This document shows, piece after piece, positions 43,645 to 51,775 of a DNA stretch of 64,000 nucleotides. Within the stretch, counting starts at the first letter, position 1. Each line of letters opens with the position of its first letter. Source of the DNA: Neotamlana nanhaiensis (GTDB lineage Bacteria > Bacteroidota > Bacteroidia > Flavobacteriales > Flavobacteriaceae); assembly GCF_000943555.1 (NCBI RefSeq), contig NZ_JTDV01000008.1, positions 62,001-126,000 on the forward strand, written 5' to 3'. The position numbers and the translations under genes are program-made. The notes beneath the pieces are model-generated. The model worked only from the letters and a program-made list of their open reading frames with translations, searched no databases and was not told the origin of the DNA.

Positions 43645-44235
43645 ATGAGAGTACTATTTTATATTATAACAAGTTTATTTTTTACACAAAACTACGCACA
43701 GACTAATTGGAAAAAAGGGTCGCTTTACGAAAAAGGAGTGGTTCGCTTGAAAGATAGTACTACTCATGAAGGTTTAATTAAAGTTAAGACTCTTGGAGGT
43801 ATAAAGTTTAAGCAAACTATTGATGATAAGGCAATAACCTACGAATCTAAAGATATTATTGGTTACGATAATTTAGAAACAAAAGAAAAGTTTTTATATA
43901 GAACAGTCAATGATATTTCTATGTTGATGCGGATTGAAGAATTGGGTGAAATTAATTTATTCTGTGTTGAAAAATCCGGTGCTGTAACAATGCAGCATAT
44001 GCATGCAACCCCAACCAGTACACCAATGTACAATACGCATTACGGAGCAAGTAAAGTGTTTTACATAGAAAAGAATAATATTACATACAATATTGGAGGA
44101 AAGATTAGGGGGAATGAATGGCATTTATTTGAAGAATGTCCACGTTTAATTGAAAAATTAAAGAATGGTGAAATTGAAAAAAATGCTATATCAGAAATTG
44201 TAATTATGTACAATAAAGATTGTAATCTTAATTAA
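43645..44235 (+). CDS. Secreted protein of unknown function inside the arginine/proline cluster
   Basis: 196 residues with a signal peptide (MRVLFYIITSLFFTQNYAQ). The mature part begins NWKKGSLYEKGVVRLKDSTTHEGLIKVKTLGGIKF, a beta-rich pattern seen in many Bacteroidota exported proteins, and contains QHMHATPTSTPMYNTHYGA in the middle. I recognise no family. It lies 10 nt after argD and 98 nt before proA, all on one strand, so co-expression is probable, but a metabolic role is doubtful for an exported protein; it may be a recent insertion. Confidence 0.65.
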   Translation: MRVLFYIITSLFFTQNYAQTNWKKGSLYEKGVVRLKDSTTHEGLIKVKTLGGIKFKQTIDDKAITYESKDIIGYDNLETKEKFLYRTVNDISMLMRIEELGEINLFCVEKSGAVTMQHMHATPTSTPMYNTHYGASKVFYIEKNNITYNIGGKIRGNEWHLFEECPRLIEKLKNGEIEKNAISEIVIMYNKDCNLN

Positions 44236-44333
44236 ATCTATATTTTAAAGTTTAACAAAACATTATACATGCCTAATTGTCATTCCGTTTTAAAAATTGT
44301 ACACTAAGGCGAACTATAAAAAGAAAAAAACAA

Positions 44334-45527
44334 ATGAATACCTTACTATCTATTGAAAAAAGAAACGCTGTTTTATTGAGAATGGCAGAACTTTTAGAAG
44401 AAGAAAGGCAAGAAATTATTAACATTAATAAAACCGATTGTGATGCTTATAAAGGCGACGATATTTCGATGTTCGATCGCTTAAAAGTGAATGATGCTAA
44501 GGTTGATGAAATGATTAAATCTGCGACACATTTAGCGTCGCAAGACGACCCAGTTGGTGTGGAGCGTTTTAGCTTTAAGCACGATAATGGCATGCAAGTG
44601 TATAACAAAACCGCATCGTTTGGAACGGTTTTAATTATTTACGAATCACGTCCGGATGTAACGGTTGAAGCTGCTGGAATTGCATTTAAATCGGGGAACA
44701 AAATTTTACTAAAAGGCGGTAAAGAATCGTTACGCTCCAACCTGAAAATTGTAGAATTATGGCATCAAGCTTTAAAGGAAAATGGAGCGTCAACCGATTG
44801 GGTGGAGTATCTTCAGTTTAACAGAACCGAAACCCAAGCGTTTTTAGAAAATCCAACTCAGCAACTCGATTTAATTGTACCTCGTGGTGGCGAGCGCTTA
44901 ATCGCATTTACAAAAGAACACGCGCGTTGTCCTGTTATTGTTAGTGGTCGTGGTAATAATTTTGTGTATGTGCACAAGGAAGCCGATTTAGATATTGCGG
45001 TTGATGTGATCCTTAACGGAAAATCTAAAATTTCGGCATGTAACGCGGTTGATAAGGTGTTGATTGATAAAAATCTTCCGAATAAATCTGAATTTGTATC
45101 TCAATTAATTTCAAAATTAAAAGATTCAAATATCGAGGTTTTAGGAGATGCTGAAGTGGCAAAAGCATACGGTTTAGAAAGTATAACTTCTGATGCTGTT
45201 TGGTACGAGGAATTTCTAGATTATAAAATTTTAATTGGCGAAATTGCAAACAACGAAGCAACCATTGCTATGATAAATAAATATTCTGGCGGGCATTCTT
45301 CATCTATCATTACTAAAAACGAAACTGAAGCTAAAACCTTTATGGAAAACGTTGATACTGCCGCGGTGTATCACAACGCCTCGACGCGTTTTACCGATGG
45401 CGGACAATTAGGTTTGGGTGGCGAATTGGCGATTAGTACAGATAAATTACACCAACGCGGACCAATAGGGTTACAGCATTTAGTAACCAATAAATGGTAC
45501 GTACACGGCACAGGACAAACACGTTAA
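44334..45527 (+). CDS. proA: Gamma-glutamyl phosphate reductase
   Basis: 397 residues from the ATG at 44334 (MNTLLSIEKRNAVLLRMAELL); the open frame upstream to 44277 lies in repeat-derived sequence. Motifs: YESRPDVTVEAAGIAFKSGNKILLKGGKE (about 96-124), RGGERLIAF, SACNAVDKVLID with the catalytic cysteine, and YHNASTRFTDGGQLGLGGELAISTDKLHQRGP. It reduces glutamyl phosphate to the semialdehyde for proline. Order proA-proB is reversed relative to E. coli proBA. Confidence 0.96.
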   Translation: MNTLLSIEKRNAVLLRMAELLEEERQEIININKTDCDAYKGDDISMFDRLKVNDAKVDEMIKSATHLASQDDPVGVERFSFKHDNGMQVYNKTASFGTVLIIYESRPDVTVEAAGIAFKSGNKILLKGGKESLRSNLKIVELWHQALKENGASTDWVEYLQFNRTETQAFLENPTQQLDLIVPRGGERLIAFTKEHARCPVIVSGRGNNFVYVHKEADLDIAVDVILNGKSKISACNAVDKVLIDKNLPNKSEFVSQLISKLKDSNIEVLGDAEVAKAYGLESITSDAVWYEEFLDYKILIGEIANNEATIAMINKYSGGHSSSIITKNETEAKTFMENVDTAAVYHNASTRFTDGGQLGLGGELAISTDKLHQRGPIGLQHLVTNKWYVHGTGQTR

Positions 45528-45549
45528 ATTAAAGAAGTAACTGTAACAC

Positions 45550-45580
45550 GAAGTATGTCAAACTGAGCGCAGTTGAAGTT
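45550..45580. repeat. GTCAAACTGAGCGCAGTTGAAGT-type extragenic repeat between proA and proB
   Basis: TATGTCAAACTGAGCGCAGT followed by TGAAGTT. It nearly fills the proA-proB gap and ends 5 nt before the proB ATG at 45585, so it forms the proB initiation region. Confidence 0.65.
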
Positions 45581-45584
45581 AAAA

Positions 45585-46349
45585 ATGGGAAAAAAGAAAC
45601 GCATTTTACTAAAAATAGGGTCTAACACGCTTACTAAAGAAACCGATAATTTATCGCGAGGTAAAATTGAAGATTTGGCGAATCAAATTGCGAAACTTCA
45701 AAACGATTACGAGTTTGTAATTGTGAGTTCGGGCGCTATTGCTGTCGCGAAACAGTTTGTGAAATTAGAAAGTAAACAAGAAGACGTTTTTGTAAAACAA
45801 GCTTTGGCATCTATTGGGCAGCCGCATTTAATTCGTATTTATCAAGAAATATTTAGAGAATATGGTTTGTTAACGTCGCAGTGTTTATTGTCCTATTCCG
45901 ATTTCGAAAAGGAAGAAAGCAAAGTCAATATTGTTAACACCATAAATGTATTGGTAAACAATAATTACATTCCTATAATTAACGAGAATGATACCGTTGC
46001 AACCGATGAAATTAAATTTGGCGACAACGATAAATTAGGTGCTTTAACAGCATCGTTAATTGAAGCTGATTTGTTTATAATTGCTACAAATACAAATGGT
46101 ATTTATACCAAAGCTTCAATTGAAAACGGAACGCCAGAAACCATTGCTTTGGTTGAAGATTTTGAAGCTTTAAAAAACGAAGTTGTTAATTCTAAATCGT
46201 CACACGGTAGCGGTGGTATGCAATCAAAAATAGAAGCTGCTTCGGTTGCCAAAAGTGCCAAAATTGAAACCTGGATTGTTAATGGTTTAGAAGATAATTT
46301 TATAAAAAATGCTATTGAAAATAAGGTGGCGTTTACCAAAGTAAAATAG
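45585..46349 (+). CDS. proB: Glutamate 5-kinase, short form without PUA domain
   Basis: 254 residues from the ATG at 45585 (MGKKKRILLKIGSNTLTKE); a TTG at 45573 is in frame but belongs to the repeat. Amino-acid-kinase fold: ILLKIGSNTLT (7-17), IVSSGAIAVAKQ, INENDTVATDEIKFGDNDKLGALTASLIEADLFIIATNTNGIY, and GSGGMQSKIEAASVA. It phosphorylates glutamate. E. coli ProB (367 residues) has a C-terminal PUA domain that this protein lacks, as in other short bacterial forms; feedback behaviour may differ. Confidence 0.95.
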   Translation: MGKKKRILLKIGSNTLTKETDNLSRGKIEDLANQIAKLQNDYEFVIVSSGAIAVAKQFVKLESKQEDVFVKQALASIGQPHLIRIYQEIFREYGLLTSQCLLSYSDFEKEESKVNIVNTINVLVNNNYIPIINENDTVATDEIKFGDNDKLGALTASLIEADLFIIATNTNGIYTKASIENGTPETIALVEDFEALKNEVVNSKSSHGSGGMQSKIEAASVAKSAKIETWIVNGLEDNFIKNAIENKVAFTKVK

Positions 46350-46363
46350 AAGAATTTAAATAA

Positions 46364-46425
46364 TACTGTCATTACGAGTCATGGCGAAGTAATCTTTTAA
46401 TTTAAAAGAAGAAGTCGTTTCTCGA
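46364..46425. repeat. Remnant of a GTCATTACGAG-type extragenic repeat between proB and argF'
   Basis: ACTGTCATTACGAGTCATGG followed by CGAAGTAATCTTTTAA, then AGAAGTCGTTTCTCG. It resembles the GTCATTACGAGGAACGAAGCAATC element found widely in Bacteroidota. Confidence 0.6.
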
Positions 46426-46451
46426 ATGATAATTAGTTTTAAAATAAAGAA

Positions 46452-47390
46452 ATGAAACATTACACATCAATAAACGATATCGATAATATCGATTCTTGGA
46501 TTGAAGAAGCCAAAGCACTAAAGCTAATGCCGTTAAAACATATAGATTTAGGAAAAAACAAAACCTTAGGGTTGTTGTTTTTTAATTCTAGTTTGCGCAC
46601 GCGCTTGAGTACGCAAAAAGCCGCTTTAAATTTAGGAATGAATCCTATTGTGATGAATGTTTCTGGTGACGCTTGGGGTTTAGAGTTTGAAGATGGTACG
46701 GTTATGAACGGCAACACCGCCGAACATATTAAAGAAGCCGCGGCAGTAGTCTCGCAATACTGCGACATTATTGCGGTAAGAGCATTCCCGACCTTAACCG
46801 ATAAAGCTAAAGACGAAAGCGAACAGGTATTAGAAGCTTTTAAAAAATACGCGTCTGTGCCCATTGTAAACATGGAAAGCGCCACAGGGCATCCGTTACA
46901 AGCTTTAACCGATGCGATAACCATTTCTGAGTTTTCTAAAAAGAAGAAACCAAAAGTGGTATTAAGTTGGGCGCCACACATAAAAGCATTGCCACATGCG
47001 GTAGCAAATAGTTTTACGCAAGCAATGCAAAAAATGGATGTCGATTTTGTAATTACAAATCCAGAAGGTTATAATTTAAGTCCAGAAATTACAAAAGACA
47101 CGCCTATAATTCACAACCAAGAGGAAGCCTTTAAAGACGCCGATTTTGTGTATGTGAAAAACTGGAGCTCTTATGAGGACTACGGTAAAGTGGTAAATAA
47201 AGACCCAAATTGGATGATTACCAAAGAAAAATTAGGCGATGCTAAATTTATGCATTGTTTACCAGTGCGTCGTAATGTAATTGTTGAAGATGCGGTTTTA
47301 GATAGCGATAGCTCAATCGTGATTCAGCAAGCTAATAACAGAACCTATGCAGCGCAATTAGCACTTAAGAAATTATTAGAAAATTTATAG
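46452..47390 (+). CDS. argF': N-succinyl- (or N-acetyl-) L-ornithine carbamoyltransferase
   Basis: 312 residues. The carbamoyl-phosphate motif is FFNSSLRTRLSTQKAA (43-58), not the STRTR form of ordinary OTCase. HCLPVRRN and the lengthy N-terminal half match the Bacteroides fragilis argF' type, which uses N-succinylornithine. Residue 90, in MNGNTAEHIKEAA, is Ala; the corresponding residue is Pro90 in B. fragilis (succinyl) and Glu92 in Xanthomonas (acetyl), as I recall, and published Ala/Ser/Pro substitutions favour succinyl. This suggests the succinyl route. Confidence 0.88.
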   Translation: MKHYTSINDIDNIDSWIEEAKALKLMPLKHIDLGKNKTLGLLFFNSSLRTRLSTQKAALNLGMNPIVMNVSGDAWGLEFEDGTVMNGNTAEHIKEAAAVVSQYCDIIAVRAFPTLTDKAKDESEQVLEAFKKYASVPIVNMESATGHPLQALTDAITISEFSKKKKPKVVLSWAPHIKALPHAVANSFTQAMQKMDVDFVITNPEGYNLSPEITKDTPIIHNQEEAFKDADFVYVKNWSSYEDYGKVVNKDPNWMITKEKLGDAKFMHCLPVRRNVIVEDAVLDSDSSIVIQQANNRTYAAQLALKKLLENL

Positions 47391-47401
47391 TTTTTGTTAT
47401 C

Positions 47402-47445
47402 GTGAATTGTCACGTTGAGCGCAGTCGAAACGTCGATTTAGGATC
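47402..47445. repeat. GTCACGTTGAGCGCAGTCGAAACGTC-type extragenic repeat between argF' and argB
   Basis: AATTGTCACGTTGAGCGCAG followed by TCGAAACGTCGATT. GACGTTTCGA and the flanking TCACGTTGA give partial dyad symmetry. Same family as 61032-61052. Confidence 0.65.
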
Positions 47446-47496
47446 AATAGAATTATAAGAATCAAAATAGAAGAAACTGAAAGAAGTTCAGCTTAA

Positions 47497-48273
47497 ATGG
47501 AAACACTTAAAATAGTAAAAGTAGGCGGTAACGTAATAGATAATGATGCGGCATTAGAGAAATTTTTATCGCAATTTGCAGCGCTAAAAGGTCCAAAAGT
47601 ATTGGTTCATGGTGGCGGAAAAATAGCGACAAAATTAGCGCAAGATATGCAGATTCCCGTAAATATGGTAGACGGTCGCCGTATTACCGATGCAGCTACT
47701 TTAGATATTATTTCTATGGTTTACGCAGGTAAAATCAATAAAAATATCATCGCTAAATTGCAGGCCAATCAATGTAATTCCGTTGGTTTTTCTGGAGCCG
47801 ATGGTAACGCTATTGTTTCAGTAAAGCGCCCTGTTAAAAAAATAGATTATGGTTTTGTGGGCGATGTAAAAAAAGTGAACACGAAAGCCATGCGTGTGCT
47901 AATCAATAACGATATTACACCAGTGTTTTGCGCCATTTCGCATGACCAAAACGGACAATTATTAAACACCAATGCCGATACGATTGCATCAGAATTAGCC
48001 ATTGCACTATCAAAACATTACAAAACCGAATTGGTTTATTGTTTCGAGAAAAACGGGGTGCTTTTAGATGTTGATGACGATAATTCTGTGATCGATTTTA
48101 TGGATTCAGGAACTTACGAAACACTAAAAATTCAAGGTAAATTCGCGGGTGGTATGTTACCAAAACTAGAGAATTGTTATTACGCCTTGCAAGAAGGTGT
48201 ATCAAAAGTTATTATTGGTAATCCTTCGGTTATTACCAACACAAATCAAAAATTTTCAACCCTATATATATGA
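47497..48273 (+). CDS. argB: Acetylglutamate (or succinylglutamate) kinase
   Basis: 258 residues, amino-acid-kinase fold. VKVGGNVIDNDAALEKF (7-23) contains the catalytic Lys8, HGGGKIATKLAQ (about 39-50) is the acyl-glutamate loop, and NTNADTIASELAIALS gives the ATP-site region. It phosphorylates the acyl-glutamate made in the first step. Length (258) matches the short E. coli-type enzyme lacking the N-terminal arginine-sensitive helix, so direct arginine feedback seems unlikely. It overlaps argE by 4 nt (ATGA). Confidence 0.95.
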   Translation: METLKIVKVGGNVIDNDAALEKFLSQFAALKGPKVLVHGGGKIATKLAQDMQIPVNMVDGRRITDAATLDIISMVYAGKINKNIIAKLQANQCNSVGFSGADGNAIVSVKRPVKKIDYGFVGDVKKVNTKAMRVLINNDITPVFCAISHDQNGQLLNTNADTIASELAIALSKHYKTELVYCFEKNGVLLDVDDDNSVIDFMDSGTYETLKIQGKFAGGMLPKLENCYYALQEGVSKVIIGNPSVITNTNQKFSTLYI

Positions 48274-49334
48274 TTGAGCAGTTAACCAAAGACGCTATCG
48301 AGTTACTAAAAAACTTGATTGAAACGCCATCATTTTCTTCCGAAGAAAACGAAACCGCGTTACATATTGAAGCTTGGTTTAAACATCAAAATATAGATTA
48401 TAAACGCACCAAAAATAATGTTTGGGCGGTTAATAAACACTTTGCTGAAGGTAAACCAACATTGTTGCTTAATTCGCATCACGACACGGTTAAACCAAAT
48501 TCTGCCTACACCAAAGATCCATTTAAAGCCATTGTAGAAGATGGGAAACTTTACGGTTTGGGAAGTAACGATGCCGGAGGTTGTTTGGTGTCGTTATTGG
48601 CAACCTTTGCTTATTTTTACAATCAAGAACATTTAAAATATAACTTGGTTATTGTCGCTTCCGCGGAAGAAGAAAGCAGCGGCCCAAATGGACTTAATAG
48701 CATGTTGAGTGTCATTCCTAAAGTAGATGTAGCTATTGTGGGCGAACCAACTCTTATGAATTTAGCTGTTGCTGAAAAAGGCCTCGTAGTTTTTGATGCG
48801 GTTTTAACAGGAACACCAAGTCATGCGGCGCATCCAAACGACGATAATGTTATTTATAAATCGATTGAAGCCTTACAATGGTTTAAAGATTATAAATTTG
48901 AAAAAGGCTCTGAAGCTTTAGGAGATGTGAAACTAACGGTGAGTCAAATAAATGCAGGAAAGCAACATAACGCAGTTCCAGCCGATTTAAATTTGGTGAT
49001 TGATGTTCGCGTAAACGATGCTTACAGCAATGCCGAAATTGCTGAAATTTTACAAAACGAAGCGCCCGTAACGAGTATTACACCGCGTAGTTTAAGGTTA
49101 AATTCGTCCTCTATTCCAGTAGATCACGATTTGGTAAAAGCAGGCATTGCTATGGGGAGAGAAACCTATGGGTCGCCAACATTATCAGATCAAGCGGTGT
49201 TGAGTTGTTCGAGCTTAAAATTAGGTCCTGGCGATAGTACACGCTCGCATTCTGCCGATGAATTTATATATTTAAATGAAATTGAAGAAGGAATTAAAAT
49301 ATATGTTGATTTGTTGAATCGAGTAATCGTTTAA
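48270..49334 (+). CDS. argE: M20 family N-acylornithine/N-succinylcitrulline deacylase (ArgE/DapE superfamily)
   Basis: 354 residues. Metal-binding motifs of M20 peptidases: SHHDTV (about 72-77, first His and Asp), GSNDAGG (about 97-103) and ASAEEESSGPNGL (about 129-141, catalytic Glu pair). In pathways with argF' this enzyme deacylates N-succinyl- or N-acetylcitrulline to citrulline rather than acyl-ornithine. The ATG overlaps the argB stop by 4 nt, so translation is coupled; argH follows 35 nt downstream. Confidence 0.9.
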   Translation: MIEQLTKDAIELLKNLIETPSFSSEENETALHIEAWFKHQNIDYKRTKNNVWAVNKHFAEGKPTLLLNSHHDTVKPNSAYTKDPFKAIVEDGKLYGLGSNDAGGCLVSLLATFAYFYNQEHLKYNLVIVASAEEESSGPNGLNSMLSVIPKVDVAIVGEPTLMNLAVAEKGLVVFDAVLTGTPSHAAHPNDDNVIYKSIEALQWFKDYKFEKGSEALGDVKLTVSQINAGKQHNAVPADLNLVIDVRVNDAYSNAEIAEILQNEAPVTSITPRSLRLNSSSIPVDHDLVKAGIAMGRETYGSPTLSDQAVLSCSSLKLGPGDSTRSHSADEFIYLNEIEEGIKIYVDLLNRVIV

Positions 49335-49369
49335 ACAAATCAGCGCATCAACAAATAAACAATAAGAAC

Positions 49370-50644
49370 ATGAAGTTGTGGGATAAAGGTATATCGATAG
49401 ATAAAAAAATAGAACAATTTACGGTTGGTAACGATCGCGAAATTGATATTCACATTGCAAAATACGATGTTATTGCATCGCGTGCGCATGCTAAGATGCT
49501 CCAAAAAATTGGCATTATTTCGGCCGCAGAATTAATTGATTTGTTAGGCGGATTAAAAGCCCTTGAAAAGCAAATTGAAAACGGGACTTTTGTAATTGAT
49601 GAGCAGTTTGAAGATGTGCATTCAAAAATAGAATTCGAATTAACTAAAACGCTTGGTGAAGTTGGGAAAAAGATACATACGGCGCGTTCTAGAAACGATC
49701 AGGTTTTAGTGGCTTGCCATTTGTATTACAAAGATAATTTGGCTGAAATTAAGGCGAAAGCAAAAACACTTTTCGATACACTTTTAACGCAGGCAGAGAA
49801 CTACAAAGAAAAATTACTACCAGGTTACACGCACTTGCAAGTGGCAATGCCATCGTCATTCGGGTTATGGTTTTCGGCATATGCAGAATTAATGATTGAC
49901 GACGTGTACTTGCTAAATGCAGCGATAAAAACCGTGGATCAAAATCCGTTAGGATCGGCGGCAGGTTACGGAAGCTCGTTTCCTATTGATAGAGAATTAA
50001 CCACGAAAGAAATGCAGTTTTCAACCTTAAAATACAATGTGGTTGCTGCACAAATGGGACGTGGAAAAAATGAACGCACCATTGCGACGGCCTTGGGAAG
50101 TTTGGCTAATACCTTGGCGCGTTTTGCTATGGATGTGTGTTTGTATATGAGTCAGAATTTCAACTTTATTTCTTTCCCTGATGAATTAACTACCGGAAGT
50201 AGTATAATGCCACATAAAAAGAATCCGGATGTTTTTGAGTTGATTCGCGGTAAGTGTAATAAAATACAAGCGCTTCAAAGTGAAATGGTTTTAATTACCA
50301 ATAATTTACCAAGTGGTTATCATAGAGATTTTCAATTGATAAAAGAAAATATGATTGCGGCTTTTGAAGAGTTGAAAGGTATTTTAGATATTTTTAATTA
50401 TTCCATTCAGCAAATCATTGTAAAAGATATCGACTTAAACGACGATAAATACAAATACCTGTTCACGGTAGATAATATCAATACTTTAGTTGTTGGCGGT
50501 ATGAGTTTTAGAGAGGCTTACCAAAAAATTGGAGGTGAAGTTCAAGACGGTACTTACACACCAGATACCTCTAAAAAACATACCCATGTAGGTAGTATAC
50601 ACAATTTATGTTTAGATAAAATTGCGGCTAAATTTCCTAAATAG
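49370..50644 (+). CDS. argH: Argininosuccinate lyase
   Basis: 424 residues, fumarase/aspartase superfamily. The signature GSSIMPHKKNPDVFELIRGK (about 280-299) carries the catalytic Ser loop; HTARSRNDQVLVACHLY (about 104-120) and YTHLQVAMPSSFG are the other two conserved blocks. It splits argininosuccinate into arginine and fumarate. Last gene of the arginine cluster; no terminator hairpin is evident immediately after it. Confidence 0.97.
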   Translation: MKLWDKGISIDKKIEQFTVGNDREIDIHIAKYDVIASRAHAKMLQKIGIISAAELIDLLGGLKALEKQIENGTFVIDEQFEDVHSKIEFELTKTLGEVGKKIHTARSRNDQVLVACHLYYKDNLAEIKAKAKTLFDTLLTQAENYKEKLLPGYTHLQVAMPSSFGLWFSAYAELMIDDVYLLNAAIKTVDQNPLGSAAGYGSSFPIDRELTTKEMQFSTLKYNVVAAQMGRGKNERTIATALGSLANTLARFAMDVCLYMSQNFNFISFPDELTTGSSIMPHKKNPDVFELIRGKCNKIQALQSEMVLITNNLPSGYHRDFQLIKENMIAAFEELKGILDIFNYSIQQIIVKDIDLNDDKYKYLFTVDNINTLVVGGMSFREAYQKIGGEVQDGTYTPDTSKKHTHVGSIHNLCLDKIAAKFPK

Positions 50645-50766
50645 TTTTTTTGTAAGCAATTGATTTATAGGTTTTTATTTGAAATGTCGTGTTAATGTCG
50701 TGCATAATACAGGTGTTTTCTTTTGTTGTATTTTAGATAAATTTGAAATTAGATGAAAATTCCTAT

Positions 50767-51492
50767 ATGAATAAAAATTTTAGAAAGAAATTAATTGAAG
50801 TTAGAACTTCCAAAGGTTTAACGCAACAGGAAGTAGCCCAACTATGTAACATTTCAGTCCGAACTATTCAGAGAATTGAGGCTGGAATGGTTGAGCCACG
50901 AGCATATACAATTAAAAAAATTTCTAAAATTTTAGAGTTTGATTATTTTGATGAATCTGAGGATTATGAAGAGAATCAAAGTTTAAATCAATCAAACTAT
51001 TCAATATTATGGTGTTTTAAAGATTTGTTCAATTTAAAAACTAATGCAATGAAAAAACTTACCATTCTTTCCATTCCTGTTCTATTATTTGCACTTATTT
51101 TTGGTCTTAACTCTAGCGCGCAATCAACCATTTCTAAATCTGAGTTAGAAGGAGCATGGCTTTTATGCGGTAGAGATAGTTTAGTGTCTACTAATGTTTA
51201 TGGGGTAAATAAAAGTCGAATCAAGATTATTACCAATAGCGTATTTACCGTCATGGAATTAGAGGTAGATAAAAAGTTAGCTATTACAGATTTTGTTGGA
51301 ACCTATGAAGTAAACGATAGTATATATACAGAACATGTTTTGTATACTCATCCTAATCTTCAGACTTATAGGGGTGTAGGGAATTTTGAATTTGAGATAA
51401 AAGGAGATTTATTGTTTCTTAAAGGCATCGACAATAACTATGACGAGATTTGGAAACGAGCAGATTTAAATGAGCTAGAAGCGACCAATTAA
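50767..51492 (+). CDS. XRE-type HTH protein with one membrane segment and an extracytoplasmic lipocalin-like domain
   Basis: 241 residues from the ATG at 50767. The TTG-type start at 50743 overlaps a TAAATTTG -7 element (50738-50745) and is rejected. Residues 6-62 are a Cro/CI helix-turn-helix (GLTQQEVAQLCNISVRTIQRIEAG). Residues about 95-118 (MKKLTILSIPVLLFALIFGLNSSAQ) read exactly like a membrane anchor or signal peptide, and the rest (LEGAWLLCGRDSL... FLKGIDNNYDEIWKRA) is a small beta-rich domain resembling lipocalin-like exported proteins. It may be a one-component transmembrane sensor; alternatively two proteins have been joined, since ATG 51049 could start the secreted half. Confidence 0.7.
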   Translation: MNKNFRKKLIEVRTSKGLTQQEVAQLCNISVRTIQRIEAGMVEPRAYTIKKISKILEFDYFDESEDYEENQSLNQSNYSILWCFKDLFNLKTNAMKKLTILSIPVLLFALIFGLNSSAQSTISKSELEGAWLLCGRDSLVSTNVYGVNKSRIKIITNSVFTVMELEVDKKLAITDFVGTYEVNDSIYTEHVLYTHPNLQTYRGVGNFEFEIKGDLLFLKGIDNNYDEIWKRADLNELEATN

Positions 51493-51700
51493 TTTAACGC
51501 TATGTTGTTGGTAAAGTACAGCACAACCGCTGAAGTCAACGTTTATTAGAGTAGCTGTTGTCTCCAAATTGTCAATATCAATACTGAGTATTTCCATGTT
51601 TAATTTTTAGGTGTAGCTTCAAAAATAACAAACTTTAATAAGAAAGTGTGCTTGATTTAGGAATGGTATTTGGTAATTTATTTAAATTGTACATGAAATA

Positions 51701-51738
51701 AAAAAGCACATTTTTAATTAAAAAATGTGCTTTTTTTG
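51701..51738. terminator. Terminator upstream of the leuB 3' end
   Basis: AAAAAGCACATTTTT pairs with AAAAATGTGCTTTTTTT around AATTA. It lies 38 nt beyond the leuB stop (minus strand) and can also end transcription from the plus strand. Confidence 0.88.
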
Positions 51739-51775
51739 TCTTTTAGGCTTCCTACGTAATTTTATCTACACAAAA

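Noticed and set aside
46460-46981. A 173-residue minus-strand open frame over argF'.
   Set aside because: Antisense to a clearly functional carbamoyltransferase; no promoter or family resemblance.
48660-48672. A third copy of the CTTCCGCGGAAG palindrome, inside argE.
   Set aside because: It lies in coding sequence encoding SAEEES, where codon choice explains the palindrome; not counted as a repeat copy.
51475-51597. A 40-codon minus-strand ORF (begins MEILSIDIDNLETTATL) with a TATTTTTG element upstream.
   Set aside because: Its 3' part is antisense to the end of the HTH-lipocalin gene, it has no recognisable family, and no -33 element is present. Too weak to call a gene.
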